A stretch of DNA of 64,000 nt from assembly GCA_031553875.1 (NCBI GenBank), contig JAVBKU010000004.1, positions 186,001 to 250,000 on the forward strand. Direction: 5' to 3'. The notes beneath the pieces were generated by a model. The model was given only the letters and a program-made list of their open reading frames with translations, was not told where the DNA came from and made no database searches. The stretch comes from JAVBKU01 sp031553875 (lineage in GTDB: Bacteria; Bacteroidota; Bacteroidia; Bacteroidales; Rikenellaceae). Below are positions 53,201-62,601 of this stretch, piece by piece (the stretch's first letter is position 1; the number at the start of each line of letters is the position of its first letter). A program made the translations under genes and the position numbers.

Positions 53201-54343
53201 ATGAAAGTAAAAATTCAGGAAGAATTCAAGAAACGTTTCGGCGAAGGCGCCCGCGTTTACGCCTCCCCGGGCAGGGTCAACCTTATCGGCGAACATACCG
53301 ACTACAATCTCGGTTTCGTGCTCCCCGGCGCCATCGACAAAGCTATTTACGCAGCGATCAAACCAAACGGAGGCAAGGTGTGTCGGCTATATTCCGTCGA
53401 TTACAACGAAGCTCTCGATGTGGATATGTCGGGCGAAAAACCCGCCAAACAGTGGGCTATGTATATCTACGGTGTGGTAAAGGAGATGGAAAAGCGCGGT
53501 GCTAAGGTAGAAGCCTTCGATTGCGTATTCGGCGGCGACGTGCCCCTGGGTGCCGGTCTGTCGTCTTCGGCGGCATTGGAGAGCGTGATAGGCTTCGGGC
53601 TTAACGAAACCTTTTCTCTGGGATTCAGCCGCTTCGATCTTGCCAAAATAGGCCAGATGACCGAGCATAATTATGTGGGCGTGCGTTGTGGTATCATGGA
53701 CCAGTTTGCGTCGCTCTTCGGCGAAGCAGGCAAGCTTATCAGGCTCGACTGCCGTTCGCTCGAATACAAGATCGAGCCGTTCGACCATAAGGGCATCAAA
53801 GTGGTGCTTATCGACTCCATGGTCAAGCACTCGCTCGCCGGCAGCGAATACAATGTGCGCAGGGAGCAGTGCGAGAAAGGCGTGGCCGTGGTGGCCAAAC
53901 ACGCTCTAAGCATTGAGAGCCTGCGTGACATCAATATGGATATGCTCAACGCCTACAAAAACGAGATGGATGAGATCGTCTACCGCCGTTGTAGTTATGT
54001 GATAAACGAAAACCAGCGCCTGTTCGACGCCTGCGCCGCGGCCGAGAAGGGTGATTTCGTGACCTTCGGACAGAAGATGTACGGCTCGCACGACGGTCTG
54101 AGCAAGGAATACGAGGTGAGCTGCGCCGAACTCGACTTCCTTGTAGACTGTGCCCGCGAAGACAGCTCTGTGCTCGGCGCGAGGATGATGGGCGGCGGCT
54201 TCGGCGGCTGCACTATCAATCTCGTAAAAGAATCCGGCTTCGACAACTATATAGCGCGCACGCAGGAGAAATTCGCCGCACGTTTCGGTGAGACCCCGAG
54301 GGTGATCGACGTGGTTATCGGCGACGGAGCAAGGAGACTTTAG
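53201..54343 (+). CDS. galK: Galactokinase
   Basis: A 380-residue GHMP kinase. The sugar-binding signature is GRVNLIGEHTDYNLGFVLPG and the ATP loop is PLGAGLSSSAALESVIG. The C-terminal motif MMGGGFGGCTINLV is intact. It makes galactose 1-phosphate (Leloir pathway). It follows truA by 21 bases; no other gal gene is close. Confidence 0.95.
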   Translation: MKVKIQEEFKKRFGEGARVYASPGRVNLIGEHTDYNLGFVLPGAIDKAIYAAIKPNGGKVCRLYSVDYNEALDVDMSGEKPAKQWAMYIYGVVKEMEKRGAKVEAFDCVFGGDVPLGAGLSSSAALESVIGFGLNETFSLGFSRFDLAKIGQMTEHNYVGVRCGIMDQFASLFGEAGKLIRLDCRSLEYKIEPFDHKGIKVVLIDSMVKHSLAGSEYNVRREQCEKGVAVVAKHALSIESLRDINMDMLNAYKNEMDEIVYRRCSYVINENQRLFDACAAAEKGDFVTFGQKMYGSHDGLSKEYEVSCAELDFLVDCAREDSSVLGARMMGGGFGGCTINLVKESGFDNYIARTQEKFAARFGETPRVIDVVIGDGARRL

Positions 54344-54383
54344 CAGTATCGCCAAGCGGCAATTGCGCCGCCTTAAAATAAGC

Positions 54384-54413
54384 GATGCCCGCCATTTTGG
54401 CGGGCATCCTTTT
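54384..54413 (+). terminator. Rho-independent terminator after galK
   Basis: A perfect 10-bp stem GATGCCCGCC / GGCGGGCATC with loop ATTTT, then CTTTTT. Confidence 0.88.
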
Positions 54414-54437
54414 TGTTAGCCAATACAAAGTCGCGAA

Positions 54438-55862
54438 TTAGCGTACGTATATTTTTTGTGAGTTGATTTTCTTTATTGTAGGCTTCCCTTGATTCATCTT
54501 ACAATCGATAATTTCGATATTCTTCGCGTCATCGAAGTAAAATACGGGACGGGCATCGGGGTTCAATGTTGTAAAACCAACATTGTCGAATCTGATATTC
54601 TTGGCGTGACGAACGTAAAATCCCGATGCGGGCAAGACTACGCCGAACATGCGGTTCTCGGGATAGCCTTTAATATTTTCCGGCACTTGTTGAGTTGCCT
54701 GAGCCTGAGTGCCTCCTCCAATAGAAGTGACTTTAACATCCCTTATAAGGACATTTTCAACGACACCTCCGGGTACACCCGTTACCGAACAAGTCACGAG
54801 GCTCGCGCTCCTGGCGATCACATTGCTTATGATAACGTCCTTCAAAACACTTATCTTCTTGGTGACAGTCCGTCTTCTATCTCCAAGGCGAATGAATATC
54901 GGCGTTTGGACATCGGTCATGATTATATTGGAAATATTGATCCCCTCCATGACCCCGCCGTCGACAGACTCCAGGGCGATCCCGGAAATAACGGTTTTGT
55001 CGGTAGTACCCAACCATGGCTTGGTCTTATGCCACTTGCGGATACGATCCTCGGAGGCTTTCTGTATAACGCAATTCGTCACCGTTATATTCTTAAATCC
55101 ACTTAAGCTTGACGTGCCGAATTTTATCGCGTTACAGTTACTCCTCAAAATGCAGTTTGTTACGGTTACATTTTCGCAAATCTGCCGGGTGTCGCTCTTA
55201 AAACAGAGCGCGTCGTCGTCGCAGTCGATGTAACAATCTGAAACAATTACGTTCTTACTGTCGATATCCAGTCCGTCATTATTGTAGTTCGCGTGGGAAA
55301 AAACCTTGACCCCACTGATTTTCACCCCATCGCAATCCTGATAATCCTGCGTCCAATATGCGGAGTTCATCAGTGTGACATCCTGCACCCTGACGTTCTT
55401 GCATTCTCGAAAATAAATGATCTTGGGCCTTACAGGGCCACTCTCAGAATCATTTCCTAACTGGAAATTCTTATGCTGTCCTTGCCCGTCAATAGTTCCC
55501 AAGCCAGTTACAGATATATTTTCCGCTCCGCAGGCATAGATGAGAGCCGGCGACTTAAGCCCTTTCGCTTTAGGAAGTGCCTCACGATAAGACTGCAGGT
55601 CAGTATCGCCTAAAAGAATCGCCCCGAATTCAAGGTGCAACGTCACATTTGACTTCACAAATAATGTACGGGTGAGGAATCTGCCCTCCGGGATCATAAC
55701 CGTTCCAGCGCTCTCAGAACATTCGTCTATCGCCTTCTGAATTATAACCGTGTTGTCGGTCTTCCCGTCGGCTTTCGCCCCTGCGTCGGCAATGTTGATA
55801 GTTTTCGCAGTAAGAGCCATTGTCAACACAACGAACAAGGCTGATAATAACGTTCTTTTCAT
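54438..55862 (-). CDS. Secreted GH28 (polygalacturonase-like) glycoside hydrolase
   Basis: A 474-residue parallel beta-helix protein with a signal peptide (residues 1-19). The N-terminal GAKADGKTDNTVIIQKAIDE is typical of pectate-lyase/GH28 folds. The GH28 active-site Asp residues are in NYNNDGLDID and CDDDALCFKS. The third motif, with the His and RIK element, is less clear. It is probably exported to the periplasm to act on galacturonan-type oligosaccharides. Confidence 0.88.
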   Translation of the reverse strand: MKRTLLSALFVVLTMALTAKTINIADAGAKADGKTDNTVIIQKAIDECSESAGTVMIPEGRFLTRTLFVKSNVTLHLEFGAILLGDTDLQSYREALPKAKGLKSPALIYACGAENISVTGLGTIDGQGQHKNFQLGNDSESGPVRPKIIYFRECKNVRVQDVTLMNSAYWTQDYQDCDGVKISGVKVFSHANYNNDGLDIDSKNVIVSDCYIDCDDDALCFKSDTRQICENVTVTNCILRSNCNAIKFGTSSLSGFKNITVTNCVIQKASEDRIRKWHKTKPWLGTTDKTVISGIALESVDGGVMEGINISNIIMTDVQTPIFIRLGDRRRTVTKKISVLKDVIISNVIARSASLVTCSVTGVPGGVVENVLIRDVKVTSIGGGTQAQATQQVPENIKGYPENRMFGVVLPASGFYVRHAKNIRFDNVGFTTLNPDARPVFYFDDAKNIEIIDCKMNQGKPTIKKINSQKIYVR

Positions 55863-55903
55863 GTGGAAATATCCGATAATAACCGGGCGGCAATAGTTTT
55901 GCC

Positions 55904-56980
55904 CTACTTTATTCTCAACCTGCGCCCCAGTTGGAGTATTGTCGTCCTTTTGATATTGTTAAGGCGACATATTTGGTCGATTGATACGCCATATTTAGCA
56001 GCGATCTTGCCAAGTATATCTCCCTGACGCACTACATGATACACGCCTTTACTGCTTGAGATACTTGAAGTCGAGGTGGGCTTGCTTCCACCCGACGAAC
56101 CGTTCTGCGCTTTGCGTATCACCTCCAGCACATCCACGTCGGCGGTGTCCTTAGGAATGCCGGCAAGCATGGGAGGCAGGTCGTCGTCGTCCTCTTCGAG
56201 TATTTCCGAAGCGCGCGAATGAATGTTGAAGAATGATTTTTCAAGTGCGAATGTCTGATAGCGTAGGTTGCCGCCCGGGAAATCTATTATGAATTCGGGG
56301 TCGAACGTCTGGTCGCAATACCTTATCTCGAAGTGTAGGTGAGGCCCACGGCTACGGCCTGTAGAGCCGCCGAAGCCTATCACCTGCCCCGCCCTCACGA
56401 AATCATTGGGGATCACATTGAGCCTCGAGAGGTGGGCGTACCATGTCTCCAAACCGTTTTTATGCCTGACTATCACGAGATTACCAAAGCCGCCGCCGTT
56501 GAACTTGGCGTAGCGTATCTTACCGTCGAATGCCGCGTAGATAGGCTCTCCCACCCTCAGCGGTATGTCCACCCCATTGTGGTTGCGACGCCCGCGGGGG
56601 CCGTACTTGGAGAATACCGAGCCTCGTATGGGTACATGGAACTCGTCGAGGTTTTTTATAAGGTTTAGCTCGATCACCGGCGGCAGGTCGGAAAGCTCTA
56701 TGCCCTTATAGGCGAATACTTGCGTGGTGTCCCAATGTTCCATATACACCAGCGGCGAGGGCCTGTTCTTCAACGACGGGCGGTAATACTTCCAGGTATT
56801 GTTACTGTAAAGAATTATCTTGGTGTCGGGATATTTGGTGTCGACCGTGTCGATGGGATACTGCGGCAGGTCCTCGAGTTTTGGCGGCGTATTATAATAC
56901 GACTGCGACCTGCGTTGCGCCTGCGCGCTCGTAACCAGAATAAAAAATCCGAGTGCGAGCCCGGCATATTTTAAAGACAT
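55904..56980 (-). CDS. M23 family peptidase with C-terminal LysM
   Basis: A 358-residue protein starting at the internal ATG (MSLKYAGLALGFFILVTSAQ), which gives a signal peptide; the frame is open 10 codons upstream. The M23 zinc site is HNGVDIPLRVGEPIYAAFDG and GPHLHFEIRY. A linker rich in Ser, Gly and Thr leads to a LysM domain (YHVVRQGDILGKIAAKYG, ending RLRIK). It probably remodels peptidoglycan in the periplasm. Confidence 0.93.
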   Translation of the reverse strand: MSLKYAGLALGFFILVTSAQAQRRSQSYYNTPPKLEDLPQYPIDTVDTKYPDTKIILYSNNTWKYYRPSLKNRPSPLVYMEHWDTTQVFAYKGIELSDLPPVIELNLIKNLDEFHVPIRGSVFSKYGPRGRRNHNGVDIPLRVGEPIYAAFDGKIRYAKFNGGGFGNLVIVRHKNGLETWYAHLSRLNVIPNDFVRAGQVIGFGGSTGRSRGPHLHFEIRYCDQTFDPEFIIDFPGGNLRYQTFALEKSFFNIHSRASEILEEDDDDLPPMLAGIPKDTADVDVLEVIRKAQNGSSGGSKPTSTSSISSSKGVYHVVRQGDILGKIAAKYGVSIDQICRLNNIKRTTILQLGRRLRIK

Positions 56981-57007
56981 AAAACTGTGGCTTTGTTGAT
57001 ACGTTAA

Positions 57008-57015
57008 CAAAAGTA
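57008..57015 (-). promoter_or_regulatory. -7 element upstream of the M23 gene
   Basis: TACTTTTG on the minus strand, 28 bases before the start at 56980. Confidence 0.45.
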
Positions 57016-57092
57016 AAATATTTATTCCTTAAAAGCACAACTTCCCTCGCGCTTTTTGGAATATCGCGGCACAGGAGGTCTCCCGGGCCGAT

Positions 57093-57683
57093 CTATTTCC
57101 ACCTGGCGGCGTTCTCCCTCTCTATCATAGCTTCGGCCTCGGTGAGAGCATCGAAAAACCCGGCTCCGAAGCAGCGCGTAATAGGCTCCTTAAGCGCCTT
57201 ATATACAGGCATCCCCACCTTGCGGCCGAGGTCGACGGCAGGCGTGCACACATTCCAGCGATGGTAGTTAAGGCCGAAAGTGCCGTTGGAGAACTTCGCC
57301 ACCCGTATGGGGTAAAGGTGGCAGGATATAGGCTTTATGAAACTGCACTCTCCCGCTTTGAACGCCCTCTCCATGGCGCACATGGTAACGCCGTCTTCTG
57401 TAAATGAATAGGCGCATTCGGCGTCGTTGACAAGAGGGGTCGTGAGATCATCGTCATCGTCAAGAACGCCGAATCCCTCGCGTTCGATCACCGCCCTGCC
57501 CTCGCCCGTCATATAACGTTTATAGGCAGGGTATTCCTTGCGCAGTATCTCTACCTCTTCCTCTTCGAGCGGCGCACCGGCGTTGCCCTCCACGCAACAT
57601 ATGCCCTTGCAGCGACCCAGATCGCAACAAAAGCGCTCCGTGAGAATGTCGGTGCTGATTATTTTATCGTCTATCTGTATCAC
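57093..57683 (-). CDS. DUF3109 family protein, Cys-rich
   Basis: A 196-residue protein whose N terminus is Cys-rich (FCCDLGRCKGICCVEGNAG), with more Cys later (CAYSFTEDG, CSFIKPISCHLYPIRV). The spacing resembles a metal- or Fe-S-binding CxnC zinc/iron motif of the YkgJ/UPF0153 kind. It overlaps the ddl stop by 4 bases. The function is unknown. Confidence 0.88.
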   Translation of the reverse strand: MIQIDDKIISTDILTERFCCDLGRCKGICCVEGNAGAPLEEEEVEILRKEYPAYKRYMTGEGRAVIEREGFGVLDDDDDLTTPLVNDAECAYSFTEDGVTMCAMERAFKAGECSFIKPISCHLYPIRVAKFSNGTFGLNYHRWNVCTPAVDLGRKVGMPVYKALKEPITRCFGAGFFDALTEAEAMIERENAARWK

Positions 57684-58666
57684 TTCGCGGCAGGGGAAAT
57701 AGAGTCTTCGATTATGGTGCTTATCAGGTCGCTGATGTTCATCCCCATGGCCTGGGCCTGCTGGGGAATGATGCTTGTTTTGCTCATCCCGGGAACAGTA
57801 TTAACCTCTATCATATAGGGTTTGTCGCCCTTCACGATAAAGTCTATGCGTACAATTCCACGGCAACCTAAATGCTTGTATATCTTAAGAGTATATTCAT
57901 TCAGCTTAGCCAATACTTTAGCATCTATGTCGGCGGGCGTGATCTCCTGTGAGAGCCCCTTGTATTTGGCGGTGAAATCGAAGAAATCATTCTCGGATAT
58001 GATCTCGGTTACAGGGAATATATAATCCTTTCCGCCGGCCACCATCACGCCGCAGCCTATCTCCCTACCCTCTATAAATTCCTCTATCAACGCCTGCGGG
58101 CTCTCTTTAAGCGCTTCGCGCACGGCGGCGGGTATATCCTCCTTTTTGTGGACTTTCGTAACTCCGAAGCTGCTGCCGCTGGCATTGGGCTTCACGAACA
58201 ACGGTAAACCCAGTTCGGCAGCAATCTTATCGGCGTCTATCGCGCTCTTTCCATCGACCATTATCTCCCGGGCTAGGTTAATTCCCAAACCCTGTACGGC
58301 ACGCTTGCAGGCGGCCTTGTCGAACGTCAGTACCGATGAAACAAATGGGCACGAAGAGTACGGGATCCCCATCATATCGAGATACCCCTGTAACCTGCCG
58401 TCCTCGCCCGGAGTGCCGTGGATTATTATAAAGGCGTAGTCGAGCGCTATCTTACGTCCGTCGACAGTGAGCGAAAAGTCGTTCTTGTTGAGCTGGCTTT
58501 CGAGGCCCTGGGGGTCTGTATAAGTCCACCTGCGGCCCTCTATGTCTATCTTATAGACATTGTAGCGGCTCTTATCGATCGATTCCTCGATCAGTTCGGC
58601 GCTCATCAGCGACACTATCCTCTCGGAGGAGTCGCCGCCGGCAAGCAGGGCTATATTTTTCTTCAT
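57680..58666 (-). CDS. ddl: D-alanine-D-alanine ligase
   Basis: A 328-residue ATP-grasp protein. GGDSSERIVSLMSAELIEES starts it, with VKPNASGSSFGVTKVHKKED and a C-terminal EVNTVPGMSKTSIIPQQA metal-site block. It makes the D-Ala-D-Ala dipeptide for peptidoglycan. Gene order nadD-ddl-DUF3109 follows on this strand. Confidence 0.95.
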   Translation of the reverse strand: MKKNIALLAGGDSSERIVSLMSAELIEESIDKSRYNVYKIDIEGRRWTYTDPQGLESQLNKNDFSLTVDGRKIALDYAFIIIHGTPGEDGRLQGYLDMMGIPYSSCPFVSSVLTFDKAACKRAVQGLGINLAREIMVDGKSAIDADKIAAELGLPLFVKPNASGSSFGVTKVHKKEDIPAAVREALKESPQALIEEFIEGREIGCGVMVAGGKDYIFPVTEIISENDFFDFTAKYKGLSQEITPADIDAKVLAKLNEYTLKIYKHLGCRGIVRIDFIVKGDKPYMIEVNTVPGMSKTSIIPQQAQAMGMNISDLISTIIEDSISPAAK

Positions 58667-58709
58667 CGTGTATATATTTATTTGTCTGTCAGATCGTAGC
58701 GGCGGCGCA

Positions 58710-59525
58710 TCAGGGGTTATACATGTCGAGATTGCGGAACTCGAATATCTCCTTTATCATCTCTATGTAACTTTCCGCCTCGCCGTTATCGCTGTCCAGT
58801 TCCCTGACTTTCAGAAAATCGTTCATCGCCTGGCCGTAGAGCCCAGCCTTGTAATAGGCCTTGCCCCGCTCTATATATAAGTTATGATCAGAGGGCGAGG
58901 ATCCTATGGCGCGGGAAAGTTCGCTTATAAGCTCGTTGGTGTCGCCGCTTCGGCCATAGAGCTTGTTCTTGACTATATATTCGTATACTCCTTCGGGCAG
59001 GCCACATTCGCCTCCCTCCCTGAAATCCGTCGCTTTGCACGACCACAGGGGAGCGCCGGATAGGTAATTGAATCCGGCCGTGTATGGCTTGTCGCTACGG
59101 ATACATCCCTCGCGCGGGTATACATATATGGTGTACTCCTTAATTATCTCCTCGTATTCATACCACCTGTCGAATCCATCCACGTTGTCCTCGCCTATCA
59201 ACAAGCCGAATCTGCGGCCTGGATACATCGACGATAGCTTGCGTAAGGTGGTTATCGTCCTCGAAGGCAGAGGTAAGCCTCCCTCTATGTCCGACACTTT
59301 TATCTGGTCGGGATAGCGCGACACGGCCGCCGCCATAGTGGCCATTTCTAACCTGCGTTCGAACGGGGCCAATCCAGACTGCTCCTTGAACGGGTTTTGC
59401 GGCGACACCACAAGCATAACGTCGCCGCACAACCCCTGCCCGATAACATATTCCGCGATGGAGATATGCCCTGAGTGTATGGGATTGAACGAGCCGAAGT
59501 ATGTTATGGTATCGACGGTTTGCAT
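58710..59525 (-). CDS. nadD: Nicotinate-nucleotide adenylyltransferase with TPR extension
   Basis: A 271-residue protein. Residues 1-195 are NadD (TITYFGSFNPIHSGHISIAE with the HxGH motif; GLLIGEDNVDGFDRWYEYEE). Usual NadD proteins end near residue 195. Here a C-terminal part of about 75 residues with TPR-like helices follows (HNLYIERGKAYYKAGLYGQA). It adenylates nicotinate mononucleotide in NAD synthesis. It lies 10 bases after gmk. Confidence 0.9.
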   Translation of the reverse strand: MQTVDTITYFGSFNPIHSGHISIAEYVIGQGLCGDVMLVVSPQNPFKEQSGLAPFERRLEMATMAAAVSRYPDQIKVSDIEGGLPLPSRTITTLRKLSSMYPGRRFGLLIGEDNVDGFDRWYEYEEIIKEYTIYVYPREGCIRSDKPYTAGFNYLSGAPLWSCKATDFREGGECGLPEGVYEYIVKNKLYGRSGDTNELISELSRAIGSSPSDHNLYIERGKAYYKAGLYGQAMNDFLKVRELDSDNGEAESYIEMIKEIFEFRNLDMYNP

Positions 59526-59535
59526 CGTCCTAAGA

Positions 59536-60102
59536 TTAATTCTTCAAAAACGCCTCCACGCAGGCTTCCGTTTCGGATATGGCCGTGGCGAGGTCGTCGT
59601 TGATTATCACCTTGTCGAACTTATTCGCGTACGACATCTCCTCCACGGCCTTTGCCACACGCTTGTCTATGGTTTCGGGACTGTCGGTGCCGCGCCCTTC
59701 GAGCCTCTTGCGCAGCTCTTTCACCGAAGGAGGCATTATAAATAAGGAGAGGGCCTTATCGCCGAACAACTTTTTGAGGTTGATTCCGCCCTTAACGTCT
59801 ATATCGAAAACTATAGTGTTGCCCTTGGCCCAGATGCGCTCTATTTCTTTGCGCAAGGTACCGTAACGGGTACCGCTGTACACCTCTTCCCATTCCACGA
59901 AGGCCCCTTCATCTACAAGGCGGTCGAACTCGTCGTGCGATATGAAGTAATAATCCTTGCCGTCGACCTCGCCCGCGCGCGGAGAGCGGCTGGTGGCCGA
60001 AATGGAGAACTCCAACCGCCTAAGTTTACCGAGCAGATGCTTTATTATAGTGGTCTTACCTGAGCCCGAGGGGGCGGAGAATATTATCACTTTGCCGTCC
60101 AT
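59536..60102 (-). CDS. gmk: Guanylate kinase
   Basis: A 188-residue P-loop kinase with FSAPSGSGKTTIIKHLLG at residues 8-25. SATSRSPRAGEVDGKDYYFI and GTRYGTLRKEIERIW are GMP-binding parts. It converts GMP to GDP and lies between yicC and nadD. Confidence 0.96.
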   Translation of the reverse strand: MDGKVIIFSAPSGSGKTTIIKHLLGKLRRLEFSISATSRSPRAGEVDGKDYYFISHDEFDRLVDEGAFVEWEEVYSGTRYGTLRKEIERIWAKGNTIVFDIDVKGGINLKKLFGDKALSLFIMPPSVKELRKRLEGRGTDSPETIDKRVAKAVEEMSYANKFDKVIINDDLATAISETEACVEAFLKN

Positions 60103-60152
60103 CGCAAAGGGTTTATGCGTTCGATAATGGCGGACGAGCCGCCTACTAAAAA

Positions 60153-61037
60153 TTACAGCAGGTTGAGAAGCTGTTCTTTTATCTTCTCGAGTTCGTCTTT
60201 CATCTTAACCACCAGACGCTGTATATCAGCGTCGTTGGCCTTAGAGCCCATGGTGTTGATCTCACGGCCCATTTCCTGGGCAATGAAGCCGAGTTTGCGC
60301 CCCGCGCCGCTCTCTTCCTTTACCACCTCCCTGAAATATTTACAGTGGTTGGACAGGCGCACCTGTTCCTCGGTGACGTCGAGCTTCTCCACATAGAATA
60401 TAAGCTCCTGTTCCAGGCGGTTGGCGTCGATCTGCATGCCCAACGAATCCACTTTCTCCTTTATGCGGGCTTTGATAGCCTCGGTGCGCCTGGGCTCGAA
60501 TAGCGACACCTCCTCTTTAAGCACCTCGATCATCCCCACGCGGCCCAGAAGGTCGGCGATGAGTATCGCACCCTCCTGATCGCGAAAGGCGTCTATATTG
60601 TCAAGGGCCTCGCGGGCGGCGGACATAAGCGCCGCCCCCTCCTCGTCGGATACCGCCGCCGCCTCGCTCTGCACCACCTCGGGCATGCGAAGTATGGCAG
60701 GTACGATATTGGAATCGGAGGTCTTGGAGCCGAATTCTATCTTGTTTTCCTTACATATCTCTGAAAGTTGGGCGTAGTACTCCTCGAAAGCCCCGCGGTT
60801 GATACTTACGTTCCCCGTCGCGCCCTGCGACTCATATGACACGAAGACGTCGATCTTGCCCCTCTGGAGCCTGCGGGCCACCTCGTTGCGTATCTCGTAC
60901 TCGTACTGGCGGTATACGGAGGGTATCTTCACCGACACGTCGAGCTGTTTGCTGTTCAGGGAGCGTATCTCGACGCTTATCTTCTTTTGTCCCGACTCTT
61001 TTTCGGCCTTTCCGTAGCCGGTCATCGATTTTATCAT
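60153..61037 (-). CDS. yicC: YicC family endoribonuclease-type protein
   Basis: A 294-residue YicC. The N terminus MIKSMTGYGKAEKESGQKKI and C-terminal EESGAGRKLGFIAQEMGREI with NTMGSKANDADIQ are hallmarks of the family. YicC proteins have been described as RNases. It heads the yicC-gmk-nadD group. Confidence 0.93.
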   Translation of the reverse strand: MIKSMTGYGKAEKESGQKKISVEIRSLNSKQLDVSVKIPSVYRQYEYEIRNEVARRLQRGKIDVFVSYESQGATGNVSINRGAFEEYYAQLSEICKENKIEFGSKTSDSNIVPAILRMPEVVQSEAAAVSDEEGAALMSAAREALDNIDAFRDQEGAILIADLLGRVGMIEVLKEEVSLFEPRRTEAIKARIKEKVDSLGMQIDANRLEQELIFYVEKLDVTEEQVRLSNHCKYFREVVKEESGAGRKLGFIAQEMGREINTMGSKANDADIQRLVVKMKDELEKIKEQLLNLL

Positions 61038-61068
61038 AACTGTGGATTTATTTCGCTATTGGGCAACA

Positions 61069-61076
61069 CAAAAGTA
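61069..61076 (-). promoter_or_regulatory. -7 element upstream of yicC
   Basis: TACTTTTG on the minus strand, 32 bases before the yicC start. Confidence 0.45.
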
Positions 61077-61190
61077 CATCAAATAAATTGATTTGAACAG
61101 AGGCGAAAGAACTTTCGTTCCCTCTATGTTATTTTCAAGGAGATACGGCGAAAAAATGTTGAAAAAACTTGAATAAAAAATGCCCGAATT

Positions 61191-61223
61191 ATTGCATGAT
61201 TCAATATAAAATTGATACTTTTG
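61191..61223 (+). promoter_or_regulatory. Bacteroidetes-type promoter for serC
   Basis: TACTTTTG at 61216-61223 with an ATTG (61191-61194) 21 bases upstream. It leaves an approximately 100-base leader before serC at 61329. The rest of 61038-61328 has no gene. Confidence 0.55.
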
Positions 61224-61328
61224 GGGGTCGTAATCAATCTATCGTTATATAAATAACGGTAAAATTACGCTCTTTAAAAACAGCCTAAACGCACAATTTC
61301 AAATAGTTAACAATCAAATAATACACCG

Positions 61329-62402
61329 ATGAAAAAACACAATTTTAACGCAGGGCCCTCTATTCTGCCGCGTGTGGCGATCGAAAACGCCGCAAAAGCC
61401 GTACTCGACTTCAACGGATCAGGAATGTCCCTTCTGGAAATTTCGCACCGTACCAAGGATTTCGAGGCAGTGAACGACGAGGCCGAAGCCCTGTTCAGGG
61501 AGCTGTTGAACGTACCCGAAAACTACAAGATACTGTTCCTGGGCGGCGGTGCCAGCACCCAGTTTTTTCATATCCCCTACAACCTCCTCGAAAAGAAGGC
61601 CGGTTATGTAAACACAGGCGTATGGGCCAAGAAGGCCATCAAGGAAGCCAAAATATTCGGCGAAACAGTAGTTGTGGCTTCATCCGAGGACAAAAACTTC
61701 ACCTACATACCCAAAGGTTTCGACATCCCCAAGGACCTCGACTACCTCCACATCACTACCAACAATACCATCTACGGTACTGAATATTTCACCGACCTCG
61801 ACTCGCCCGTTAACGTGGTGGCCGACATGAGCTCCGATATCCTCAGCCGCAAGATCGACGTGTCGAAGTACGCCATGATCTACGGCGGTGCCCAGAAGAA
61901 CATGGGCCCCGCAGGCGTTACGTTCGTGATCGTAAGGGAAGATATTCTCGGCAAGGTATCCCGTCCGCTCCCCGCTATGGTAGACTACCGCAACCATATC
62001 AAGGAAAAGTCAATGCTCAACACTCCTCCCGTATTCCCCATCTTCGTGGTGAAGGAAACGCTGAAGTGGCTGAAGTCTATAGGTGGCGTGCCTGCTATCG
62101 AAAAGATCAACAAGGAAAAGGCCGACATGCTCTACGGTGAGATCGACCGCAACAGCCTGTTCGTAGGCACTGTTGAAAAGGCCGACCGCTCGAGGATGAA
62201 CATCTGCTTCGTGATGAGCAAGGGCAACGAAGAGCTTGAAGGCGAGTTCCTCGAATTTGCCAAGTCTCGCGGCATGGTGGGCATCAAGGGTCACCGTCTG
62301 GTGGGTGGTTTCCGCGCGTCTACCTACAACGCCCTCCCCATCGAAAGCGTGAAGGCTCTGGTAGACTGCATGCAGGAATTCGAAGCCAAGCACAAGAAAT
62401 AA
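61329..62402 (+). CDS. serC: Phosphoserine aminotransferase
   Basis: A 357-residue class V aminotransferase. HNFNAGPSILPRVAIENAAK begins it, with EISHRTKDFEAV and the PLP lysine in YGGAQKNMGPAGVTF. GHRLVGGFRASTYNALPIES ends it. It makes phosphoserine. Copy B of the foldback element lies between it and serA. Confidence 0.96.
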   Translation: MKKHNFNAGPSILPRVAIENAAKAVLDFNGSGMSLLEISHRTKDFEAVNDEAEALFRELLNVPENYKILFLGGGASTQFFHIPYNLLEKKAGYVNTGVWAKKAIKEAKIFGETVVVASSEDKNFTYIPKGFDIPKDLDYLHITTNNTIYGTEYFTDLDSPVNVVADMSSDILSRKIDVSKYAMIYGGAQKNMGPAGVTFVIVREDILGKVSRPLPAMVDYRNHIKEKSMLNTPPVFPIFVVKETLKWLKSIGGVPAIEKINKEKADMLYGEIDRNSLFVGTVEKADRSRMNICFVMSKGNEELEGEFLEFAKSRGMVGIKGHRLVGGFRASTYNALPIESVKALVDCMQEFEAKHKK

Positions 62403-62421
62403 GCAATTTTCACCGAAACAT

Positions 62422-62593
62422 TAAGAGTTTGTCTAGAACTTGTTACCGAAGTTATTTTATAACTTATTTTAGATGACTTTTAATCGGGAAGTGAGGCGAA
62501 TAGCGGCTCCTATTTAACGAGCTTCACGGTTAAAAGGAGCGAAAAGGAGTATAAAAGAACGAGATTAATAATTTTAGACAAACTCTAAAAACC
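62422..62593. mobile_element. Foldback/MITE-like element, copy B
   Basis: The terminal repeats share AGAGTTTGTCTA at the left (from 62425) and TAGACAAACTCT at the right (to 62588). The interior is about 150 bases, not coding, and partly self-complementary. Its left half resembles the inverse of copy A. It fills almost all of the gap between serC and serA. No clear target duplication was seen. Confidence 0.7.
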
Positions 62594-62601
62594 ATACGGT
62601 T

